In this document: positions 15,983 through 22,197 of the stretch, piece by piece
How positions within the stretch are numbered: the first letter of the stretch is position 1
Layout: every line of letters starts with the position of its first letter
Source: Streptomyces hygroscopicus subsp. hygroscopicus
Lineage (GTDB): Bacteria > Actinomycetota > Actinomycetes > Streptomycetales > Streptomycetaceae
Length of the DNA stretch: 64,000 nt
Direction: 5' to 3'
NCBI RefSeq assembly: GCF_001553455.1
Contig: NZ_BBOX01000013.1
Span: forward strand, 1-64,000
The notes under the pieces: generated by a model
Databases searched by the model: none
Told to the model about the DNA's origin: nothing
What the model saw: only the letters and a program-made list of their open reading frames with translations
Position numbers and translations under genes: made by a program

Positions 15983-16017
15983 CTTTGATATGACTGATGT
16001 GTCTTGTGTTATCAAAG
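15983..16017 (-). promoter_or_regulatory. Promoter of SLATT operon overlapped by an inverted repeat
   Basis: On the minus strand TTTGAT and TCATAT are separated by 17 bases, a normal sigma70-like promoter about 100 bases upstream of the SLATT start. The same segment is an inverted repeat CTTTGATA (15983-15990)/TATCAAAG (16010-16017), which places both boxes in the palindrome arms, as in an operator. Confidence 0.5.
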
Positions 16018-16230
16018 TTGCTTGAAGATGCCTGCATCTGTGCGGGTCCAGACCACCAAAATCGGCTCGTGTCAACCGCGCCTACTGCCGACCGAATCGG
16101 TTGCCGTACAACAGCGGAGCAGGGCAACCAGCTCGGCCAGTGCTGAGTGCCAGCCCCTCCAGTCAGTCAGCCGACCAGGCGAGGAGACCTCACCAACTGT
16201 GCCGCCTGTATCCCGGACTATGCGCAGCCC

Positions 16231-16250
16231 GCACCAGATGCGCACCAGAT
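16231..16250 (+). repeat. Right arm-type sites: two GCACCAGAT repeats
   Basis: GCACCAGAT at 16231-16239 and 16242-16250, 11 bp apart and 110 bp from attR. They match the pair at 4287-4306 on the left side. The surrounding segment 16018-16358 has no gene; its last 100 bases recur in degraded form at 17008-17109 and 17942-18045. Confidence 0.6.
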
Positions 16251-16358
16251 AGTGCGGTAAACAACGGTCAACGACGGGTGCTGCGGCAGACCCGGCAACT
16301 TGCCGCCAGTGCTCGTTTCCGCTGGTCAGCCGCGTAATCCGTGTCAGCCACCCCGTGA

Positions 16359-16403
16359 TTCCCAAGCTCAGAGCGCGGGTTCGATTCCCGTCACCCGCTC
16401 CAC
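16359..16403 (+). repeat. attR: 45-bp direct repeat of tRNA-Gly 3' half
   Basis: Identical over 45 bases to 4171-4215. It lacks the 5' half of the tRNA, as expected for the far end of an element integrated in a tRNA gene. Confidence 0.93.
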
Positions 16404-16407
16404 CACA

Positions 16408-16434
16408 AAGCCCCAGGCCAGCGGCCCGGGGCTT
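16408..16434 (+). terminator. Hairpin terminator behind attR
   Basis: AAGCCCC/GGGGCTT arms around a GC-rich loop, followed by CTTTGTT. It was presumably the original terminator of the tRNA-Gly gene, or of the next att copy, before this element inserted. 16435-16640 contains no gene. Confidence 0.7.
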
Positions 16435-16640
16435 CTTTGTTGCTCGGGACCGCTGGCGTCTCCGGGAACTCGCGACGACGCGCCGAGATCCGATTCAACG
16501 CGATCACACTTGGGCCAAAGCGAGCGAGACGGGTCGGGTGTGGTGTGGGGGACGAGGCGCGGGCGTAGGCTCAGCCCAGCGTCCGCAACAACGGCCATGC
16601 TCGTGGTGATCGCGTAGACCGCCGCCCAGGAGACGTTCCG

Positions 16641-16994
16641 ATGACCGAGCAGCCCTCTGCCCCCGACGGGCCTCTGATCCCCATGCCGGCGCTCACTCCG
16701 GCAGCGCTCCGCGCAGCGGTCGCCCAGATCGCCCCCGCCCAGCTTCCGTCTTTCGTCGAGCGCCTCGACCGCGCGGTCGAACAAGCCGCCGCCCAGAGCA
16801 CCATCGCTCCGCTGCGTACCTTCTTGCAGTGGTGGGGAGAGTTCGTCGCCATCCAGCGCTACCCGGCCCGCGCCGCGCGCCTGCGCGAACTGGAAGCCGA
16901 AGCGGAACAGGCCACCGACCGTGAGGCCGTGCGCTCCGCTCTCGCCGAGATGCGACAGATCACGGACTCGGCACAGCGCGAGATCTCCGCGTGA
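16641..16994 (+). CDS. DUF6247 family protein (orphan antitoxin)
   Basis: 117 residues. After a Pro-rich start, the LTPAALRAAVAQIAPAQLPSFVERLDRAVEQAA region, the FLQWWGEFVAIQRYP core and a helical tail match DUF6247, small actinobacterial proteins normally encoded just upstream of a RelE/ParE-type toxin gene. Here the next frame starts with an overlapping GTGA but is broken within a few codons, so the antitoxin has lost its toxin. Confidence 0.85.
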   Translation: MTEQPSAPDGPLIPMPALTPAALRAAVAQIAPAQLPSFVERLDRAVEQAAAQSTIAPLRTFLQWWGEFVAIQRYPARAARLRELEAEAEQATDREAVRSALAEMRQITDSAQREISA

Positions 16995-17010
16995 GCGATG
17001 CCTGGGACAC
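16991..17010 (+). pseudogene. Start codons of a deleted toxin gene
   Basis: GTGAGCGATGCCTGGGAC overlaps the DUF6247 stop in the usual antitoxin-toxin coupling and encodes the few residues VSDAWD. The sequence then changes abruptly into the right-arm sequence of an AICE (similar to 16250-16358). The rest of the toxin is missing. Confidence 0.5.
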
Positions 17011-17109
17011 GCCCCGATGCGGTCAGTGGCGACAACCGCGGAAAGGTCGGCGACTTGCAGCCAGCTCTCGTTTACGCTGGTCAGCAACCGCCTCAGCCCT
17101 TCACCGTGA

Positions 17110-17153
17110 TTCCCGAGTTCAGAGCGCGGGTTCCCTTCCCGTTACCCGCTCCA
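17110..17153 (+). repeat. Degenerate third att site
   Basis: 44 bases matching the 45-bp att core with five substitutions and no gaps. It is preceded by about 100 bases related to the AICE right arm, including CTCGTTTACGCTGGTCAGC (17067-17085; compare 16312-16330). It records an older integration event at the same tRNA. Confidence 0.75.
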
Positions 17154-17160
17154 TGCCGAA

Positions 17161-17184
17161 AGCCCAGGTCAGTGACCTGGGCCT
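17161..17184 (+). terminator. Hairpin behind third att site
   Basis: AGCCCAGGTCA/TGACCTGGGC arms followed by CTGGTTTCG, nearly the same hairpin as that at 4220 behind the functional tRNA gene. Confidence 0.65.
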
Positions 17185-17231
17185 GGTTTCGTTTTCACGG
17201 GGCTGCCGTTCGCAGTCGACCCTAGGGCGAA

Positions 17232-17254
17232 CATACTGGAGTATGCTCGACTCA
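17232..17254 (+). promoter_or_regulatory. Toxin-antitoxin promoter/operator, leaderless
   Basis: CATACT-GG-AGTATG (17232-17245) is a perfect palindrome overlapping the -10-like TATGCT (17242-17247), which lies six bases from the ATG at 17254. RHH antitoxins usually bind such a site to repress their own operon. Confidence 0.55.
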
Positions 17255-17502
17255 TGTCCGGCACAACACGCATCACCGTCACCCTGCCCACCGAGCAGGT
17301 CACCGAGCTGAGGAAGCTCACGGACAACGTGTCCGGGTATGTAGCTGAAGCGGTCGCCCGCCAGATCCGGCACCAACTCCTCGGCGACGATCTGCGGCGC
17401 CACCAGGAGGAGCAAGGCGCCTTCTCGGACGAAGAGCTGGCCGAAGCTCGCGCCAGGATCTTCGGCACCGTCGACGGTGCCGGTCATACGGACGCCGCGT
17501 GA
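17254..17502 (+). CDS. Ribbon-helix-helix antitoxin
   Basis: 82 residues. The N-terminal strand and helices (TRITVTLPTEQVTELRKLTDNVSGYVAEAVARQIRHQLL) form a CopG/Arc-type RHH DNA-binding domain; the acidic tail would bind the toxin. The stop overlaps the toxin start as GTGA. Probably represses its own promoter at the palindrome just upstream. Confidence 0.88.
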   Translation: MSGTTRITVTLPTEQVTELRKLTDNVSGYVAEAVARQIRHQLLGDDLRRHQEEQGAFSDEELAEARARIFGTVDGAGHTDAA

Positions 17503-17900
17503 GCACACGCCTTGAGACCGTCGTCCTGGACTCCCAAGGGTTGTCCGCATGGGTTGCCCAGGACCGGAAAGTTCTCGCGATGTTCCAGGTGTTCCACGAA
17601 ATGGGAGCTGATCTCGTCGTCAGTGCCAACACCATCGTCGAAGTCAGCCATTCGCGAGTGAACCTCCCACGCCTGAACTGGACCCTCTCACGGGTCAAGG
17701 TCGAGCCCATCACCGAGCAGGCGGCCAAGGCTGCCGCCGAGCTGCTCAAGTCGGCAGGACTGCACGGGCACAAATACGCGCTCGACGCCACCGTCGCTGA
17801 GGCAGCACTACGCCAGCCGGCCCCAGTCGCCGTACTCACCTCCGACACCGACGACATGGCCAAGCTCTGCAATGACCGCGTGCGACTGATCGGCCTATGA
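17499..17900 (+). CDS. PIN-domain toxin (VapC-like)
   Basis: 133 residues. The acidic active site of PIN ribonucleases is present: Asp11 (VVLDSQGLSAW), Glu48 (NTIVEVSHS), Asp96 (YALDATVAEAAL) and Asp116 (LTSDTDDM). VapC-type toxins cleave tRNA or rRNA. It is coupled to the RHH antitoxin. The pair stands between two AICE scars, so it was probably cargo or a stability module of a former element. Confidence 0.88.
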   Translation: MSTRLETVVLDSQGLSAWVAQDRKVLAMFQVFHEMGADLVVSANTIVEVSHSRVNLPRLNWTLSRVKVEPITEQAAKAAAELLKSAGLHGHKYALDATVAEAALRQPAPVAVLTSDTDDMAKLCNDRVRLIGL

Positions 17901-17941
17901 GGTGCGGAGCTCTGACGACAGACAGATGCGCGGTGGACGAC

Positions 17942-18045
17942 GCACCGGATGCGCACCAGATACGGCGGTAAACAGCGGTCAATGACGGGTGTGGCGGCAG
18001 GGAGCCCAACCCGCCGACAGCACTCGTTTACGTTGGTCAGCGGTA
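17942..18045 (+). repeat. Third copy of the AICE right arm (scar)
   Basis: Contains GCACCGGAT and GCACCAGAT 11 bp apart (17942-17961), then GCGGTAAACAGCGGTCAATGACGGGTG and CTCGTTTACGTTGGTCAGC (18023-18041), all closely matching 16231-16330. No att core follows; the similarity ends near 18045. Confidence 0.7.
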
Positions 18046-18117
18046 TGAGCTGACCCCGGATTCGTGGAGTCCCTGAAGCCAGGCTTATGGTCCTGGCCCG
18101 AAGGAGAACTACGAGCA

Positions 18118-18534
18118 GTGCCAGCACCACGTAAATACCCGGACGAGCTCCGCGAGCGGGCCGTCCGCGAGGTCCGCGCCACGGGCCGGCCGATCGCGCA
18201 TGTCGCCAAAGACCTGGGCATCCACAAGGAAGCCCTGCGTGGCTGAGTTCGCCAGGCCGAGGCGGACGCCGGCGAACGCGACGACCGGCTGACCACCGCC
18301 GAGCACGAGGAACTGAAGCAACTCCGCTAAGAGGGCGTGGAGTTGAGGCGGGCGAATGAAATCCTCAAAGCCGCGAGCGCGCTTTTGCGGCCGGACTCGA
18401 CCGTCCCCGGACGAGGCCGACCAGGTGATCGAGCACCTCAAGGACAAGGGTCTCGGGGTCGGGTTCGCCTGCCGGATGCTGGGGCTGTCGGAGTCGGCGT
18501 ACGACGCGCGCAAGACGAGTCACAGGCCGGGCAC
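18118..18534 (+). pseudogene. IS3-family transposase remnant
   Basis: A GTG start at 18118 gives PAPRKYPDELRERAVREVRATGRPIAHVAKDLGIHKEALRG, the HTH of an IS3 OrfA, then TGA where Trp is expected. The frame continues with VRQAEADAGERDDRLTTAEHEELKQLR, a second in-frame stop TAA, and ELRRANEILKAASA. After a frameshift, VIEHLKDKGLGVGFACRMLGLSESAYDARK resembles the start of OrfB. The catalytic DDE domain is missing. Confidence 0.85.
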
Positions 18535-18593
18535 TACCGGCCGCGCCGGCCGCCGGACGGCGGTGGGCGCGGCTCCGCTGGCCTGGTTGGGGG

Positions 18594-19865
18594 TTACTTG
18601 CCGCCGGAGGCGCAGAGTGCCCGGTCGACCAGGGCGTTCTTGGCCTTTTCGGTGGACTGGTCGGGCGCCGTGTCGCCCGTCGTCGCCACCACGACGACCC
18701 GGCGGCCGTCGGCACTGGCGCCGGACCGGGTGGAGAAGCCCGGGATGTCCCCGCCGTGGGTGTAGTACGACCCGCCGCAGGACAGCGGGACCTCCTGCAG
18801 ACCGAGGCCGTAGCGCGCACCGGGCCACACCGCGTCCAGTCCCTCGGCCCGTACGGTGGTCTTCATCTCGGACAGCTGAGCCGGGCGCAGCAGCCTGCCG
18901 CCCAGAAGTGCCGAGTAGAAGCGGGACAGGTCACCGGGCGTGCTGACCATGGCCCCGGCCGCGCCGGCCGCCGAGGGGTTGAGGTCGGTGACGTCCATCC
19001 TCTCGCCGGTGCCGTAGAAGTTGGAGTAGCCACGGAGGTGCGGGCCGGGGATCCGCGACTGGGTGGTGGGGGCGAGCGTGTTCCGCAGGCCCAGCGGGTG
19101 GATGATCCGCCGGGTCACCTCCTGCTGCCAGCTGTGGCCGGTCGCCTTCTCGATGATCAACCCTGCCAGGACGTAATTGGTGTTGGCGTACGCCCAGTTG
19201 GTGCCGGGCGCGAAGTTCGGCTTGTGCCGCGTGGCGATCGCCACGAGCTGCTCGGGGGTCCAGGTGGTGTACCGGTCGGCCTGGAAGCCGTTCGCGGTGG
19301 TCATTTCCGGGAAGTCAGCGGTGTAGTCGTACAGGCCGCTGGTGTGTTGCAGGAGCTGCCGCACGGTGATGTGGCGGCCGTCGTTGCCGTTGCCGGACAC
19401 CACTCCCGGCAGCCAGTGGTCCACGGTGTCGTCGAGCGAGACGCGGCCCTCACCGACGAGTTGGAGCATCACCGTCGAGACGAACGTCTTGGTCGCGCTG
19501 CCGATCCGGAACCGGTCGCCGACCCGTGCGCGCTCCCGTGTGGTGGTGTCGGCCACCCCCGCGGCGGCGGAATAGTGACCGCGGGGGCCACTCGACTGGG
19601 CGATCACGCCGACCGATCCTGTTCGAGTGATCGCGTCCACGTCGTTCCGCAGTGCGGTCCGGGGCGCTTCCTTGGCCGATGCGGTCGCCGGGGTGGGGGA
19701 GGCGGCGGAGGTGGGGGAGGCGGCGGAGGCCGTGGGCGCCGCGACGCTCTGACCGGCCAGCCCGGTCAGTCCGGCCAACCCCGCCAGCCCGGTCACCAGC
19801 GCCGTCGCCACGATGCGGGAGGCGATCCGGGTCTTGGCGGGCGACGGACGCTGAGTCGATGTCAT
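18594..19865 (-). CDS. Secreted serine hydrolase (beta-lactamase/DD-peptidase family)
   Basis: 423 residues from ATG 19865, with AAGGAG nine bases before it. A signal peptide (RIVATALVTGLAGLAGLTGLAGQSVAAPTASA) precedes an Ala/Thr/Pro-rich linker. The class C-like penicillin-binding fold follows: nucleophile Ser123 with Lys126 (GSATKTF), YANTN as YxN box and HGG near the C-terminus. Such enzymes act outside the membrane as D,D-carboxypeptidases, esterases or related hydrolases. The substrate cannot be told. Confidence 0.92.
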   Translation of the reverse strand: MTSTQRPSPAKTRIASRIVATALVTGLAGLAGLTGLAGQSVAAPTASAASPTSAASPTPATASAKEAPRTALRNDVDAITRTGSVGVIAQSSGPRGHYSAAAGVADTTTRERARVGDRFRIGSATKTFVSTVMLQLVGEGRVSLDDTVDHWLPGVVSGNGNDGRHITVRQLLQHTSGLYDYTADFPEMTTANGFQADRYTTWTPEQLVAIATRHKPNFAPGTNWAYANTNYVLAGLIIEKATGHSWQQEVTRRIIHPLGLRNTLAPTTQSRIPGPHLRGYSNFYGTGERMDVTDLNPSAAGAAGAMVSTPGDLSRFYSALLGGRLLRPAQLSEMKTTVRAEGLDAVWPGARYGLGLQEVPLSCGGSYYTHGGDIPGFSTRSGASADGRRVVVVATTGDTAPDQSTEKAKNALVDRALCASGGK

Positions 19866-20931
19866 CGGTGGGACGCTCCTTGCGGATGAGTACTGGCGGT
19901 GATGAGTACTGGTGGTGTGCTTGCTGTGCTCACTAGGTGGGTGAGAAGCGCCGCCGGTTCGGTGGGGCTGGCCCATCTGGTGGGCGTCTCTGCGCGGATG
20001 CGGATCCGGGGCCTTGCGGCAGTCCGGTCGGGCTCGGGGGCAGCGTCCGTCAGGCCCTGCGGCAGTCCGGTCGGGCTCGGGGGCGATCCGTCAGGTCCTA
20101 CGGCCGTCCGTCAGGTCCTACGGCAGGCCAGTCAGGCCCTGGGGTGGACGTCCTCCGGGCTGTGCGGGGCAGCAGCTGGGTGGCGGGACGTTCCTGTTGA
20201 ACCCGTTGAGCCCGTCGTGGGCTCGTTGAACTCGTTGAGTTCGTTGGACCCCTGGGCTCGTCAGGCCCGCTCGGTCCGTCGGGGGCACATCGTGCGTGGG
20301 GAAGAGGCTGCGGATGACCGCTGCCGTCGAGCCGCTTCCGGTGACCCTCGTGTCGGCGTCGGACACAGCTCCGCCTCCCCGTTCCGCATTGCTATCAACT
20401 ACGAGAACGTTATCAGATGTGAGAGCGTGCGGTGGTGCTCGGGCCATCCACGCCACGATCAGCCCGGCCCGTCCTGGCCATGCACGATCGCCAGTTGCCA
20501 CGCGGCCTCGGGGGCCGACCCCGGTCAGCGCCGTTCTCCCCAACGGGCTGACGCGGACAGCACGGCGAATGACGGGCGGCCTGACTCGATTTGAGTGATG
20601 GGGTCAGCGGCAACGTGCCCGGCGCGCGTATGTGACGCCACTCGCGTAGGCACCGGCAGGTTGGCGAAACAGCCGCCGGTGCCGCCTTGCGGGCTTATGC
20701 GCCATATGTACTGGGTTGCCAGGCCAGGGGGATGGGGTCAGTCTCGAGGGTGGCATGGGGGCGGCATGAGGTGTGGCGCCCTGCGCGAAGCCGAAAAGAA
20801 GCCTTGGAGGAAGCCCTGGGGAAGCCTTGAAGGCAGTTCCCGAGGAAACCCTGAAGGAAGTCGCGAAGCAACGGGCGAAGGAAGCCGCGAAGCAACTCTG
20901 TAAGAGGTCGTCACAGGGAGGAGTGCCGCTG
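19866..20931. other. 1.07-kb region without a supported gene
   Basis: 20010-20150 is a patchwork of imperfect repeats (GCGGCAGTCCGGTCGGGCTCGGGGG twice; TCCGTCAGGTCCTACGGC twice). 20195-20250 repeats TTGAAC/TTGAGTTCGTTG. An A/T-rich island at 20390-20420 (CTATCAACTACGAGAACG, TTATCAG) could be a promoter, but no good gene starts on either side. 20778-20905 is purine-rich with repeated GAAGCC and GAAGCAAC units directly before the ANTAR gene. Confidence 0.5.
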
Positions 20932-21327
20932 ATGAGCACCGTTCCTGGATACGTCCGTGCCGCCGGTGCGGTCGGCTCGTCCGCTGTGTGCAGGGGGAAG
21001 AGACGGAGGGAACCGGGCGCGTCGGAGCGTGGGGCGCGGCTGGCGGCCGAGACCGCGTCACCGGCCGAGGAACTCGCTCAGCTCAGGGAGGCCATGGCGA
21101 GCCGCCCGGTGATCGACCAGGCGCGGGGCATGGTGATGGCCATGGTGCCGTGTCCGGCCGAGGCGGCATGGGAAGTGCTGGTGGAGACTTCGCAGCACAC
21201 CAACACCAAGCTGCGCGACATCGCGTCCCGTCTCGTGGCCACGACCGAGGGCCGCCGCCTGCCGCCGGAGGTGGAGAAGGCCATGGCGGCCGCGTTCCGC
21301 CGTCACCGGCCCGACCGGGGGTGGTAG
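20932..21327 (+). CDS. ANTAR domain protein
   Basis: 131 residues from ATG 20932, nine bases after GGGAGGAG; the frame is open further upstream into purine-rich repeats, and GTG 20923 is a poorer start. The C-terminal part (ELAQLREAMASRPVIDQARGMVMAMVPCPAEAAWEVLVETSQHTNTKLRDIASRLV) is an ANTAR domain, which binds tandem RNA hexaloops to prevent transcription termination. No input domain (GAF or receiver) is visible in the short N-terminal part, so how it is controlled is unknown. Confidence 0.85.
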   Translation: MSTVPGYVRAAGAVGSSAVCRGKRRREPGASERGARLAAETASPAEELAQLREAMASRPVIDQARGMVMAMVPCPAEAAWEVLVETSQHTNTKLRDIASRLVATTEGRRLPPEVEKAMAAAFRRHRPDRGW

Positions 21328-21660
21328 GCGACAGCACACCCCTCAGTGGCGGCAAGTCCCGCGCCCCGGACGACATCAAGCCGCCCGCGGGCGACAGCAA
21401 GCCCTCCTGGTCACGGCCTGGTCCGGCAATCCCCCCGAGCGACATCGATTCCCGCGAAACAGCGAGTCCCGCGCCCCGGGAGAGCGAGCCCGCGCCCCGG
21501 GAGGACGAACGGCGACAGCAAGCAGGACCGCCGCGAGAGAGCGAAAGGAGGACCGGTGGGCCCGTCCGCCGCGACGTCCGGCCCACCGGTCCTCCAGAGC
21601 GGCGGACAGGGTTATGGCTCCTGCCCATGCCGCACAGCGGGTGTTTCAGCGGGTGTTCAG
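21328..21660. other. Intergenic region between convergent genes
   Basis: 333 bases between the ANTAR stop and the end of the KGG-repeat gene. It contains imperfect repeats of GCGACAGCAAGC and GCCCCGGGAG, and a long inverted repeat GGACCGGTGGGCC (21550-21562)/GGCCCACCGGTCC (21581-21593) that can act as a bidirectional terminator. No gene is supported. Confidence 0.5.
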
Positions 21661-21891
21661 CTACCGCGCCTGGCCGCCTCCGCTCTCGCGGCCGCCCTTC
21701 TGACCGGCCTCCGAGGCGCGCTGGGGATCGTTGGCGAAGTTGCCCCCGCTCTCGTGACCACCCTTCTGGCCAGCCTCCGAGGCCCGCTGCGGATCGTTGG
21801 CGAAGTTGCCCCCGCTCTCATGACCGCCCTTCTGACCGGCCTCCGAGGCGCGCTGAGGATCGTTGGCGAAGTTGCCGGGGTTGCCAGCCAT
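21661..21891 (-). CDS. KGG-repeat (GsiB/con-10-like) stress protein
   Basis: 76 residues consisting of three nearly identical 25-residue repeats, each GNFANDPQRASEAGQKGG followed by a short HESG or RESG linker, then QAR. KGG-motif proteins are small, hydrophilic, glycine-rich and linked to stress and desiccation in other bacteria. The DNA repeats (75 bp each) are also nearly identical, so copy number can change by slippage. Confidence 0.88.
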   Translation of the reverse strand: MAGNPGNFANDPQRASEAGQKGGHESGGNFANDPQRASEAGQKGGHESGGNFANDPQRASEAGQKGGRESGGGQAR

Positions 21892-22197
21892 GACTGATTC
21901 CTCCTCATTCGTGGAGATTCGATCGGTCTGGGGCTGCGGGTACCCGAGATCTCAGGGCTAAACAGGCCACCGGAACAAGGCTGTCGGAACCCGCGCCCGA
22001 GCCCCCGCCGGACCGCCCCACCGACGCCCTACCGCCCCCTCCGACGCCCCACCGACCACCGGCCCCACCAGCCGCCACCGGTCGCGACCAGCCGCCAACC
22101 AGCCGCCAACCAGTCGCAACCAGCGCCCGATCGGGATGGGAGATCCGTTGAGGGGTACCCAGGACGCCGGTAAGCGTCAGCGCGGGAAAGGACCCCA
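21892..22197. other. Divergent intergenic region
   Basis: 306 bases between the KGG gene (left) and the ATP-grasp gene (right). 22021-22120 is C-rich with repeats of CGACGCCC and AGCCGCCAACC. No gene. The ATP-grasp start at 22198 has GGGAAAGGA upstream. Confidence 0.5.

Larger units (their letters stand above)
4171..16403. mobile_element. Actinomycete integrative and conjugative element (AICE, pSAM2-like), ~12.2 kb
   Basis: Bounded by the 45-bp direct repeats in tRNA-Gly. The gene order is int-xis-rep-spd genes-traB-regulator on the minus strand, then Nudix (Pif-like), GHKL ATPase and cargo. This is the modular plan of pSAM2/SLP1-type AICEs, which excise, replicate by rolling circle and transfer as double-stranded DNA through a single TraB translocase. 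All core genes appear intact, although rep and spdD lack ordinary start codons at the expected places. Cargo from 13.2 to 15.9 kb has visibly lower GC and contains a nuclease-like gene and a SLATT-like operon. Confidence 0.92.

Noticed and set aside
16359..16403. Second tRNA-Gly gene
   Set aside because: Only the 3' half of the tRNA is present (no D arm or 5' acceptor strand); it is the attR copy.
16991..17311. 106-codon ORF following DUF6247 as an intact toxin gene
   Set aside because: Only the first few codons look like a coupled toxin; the rest reads through AICE arm and att sequence.
19899..20594. 231-codon ORF in the gap after the serine hydrolase
   Set aside because: Runs through imperfect DNA repeats, has no ribosome site and encodes low-complexity Gly/Arg/Val/Ser sequence.
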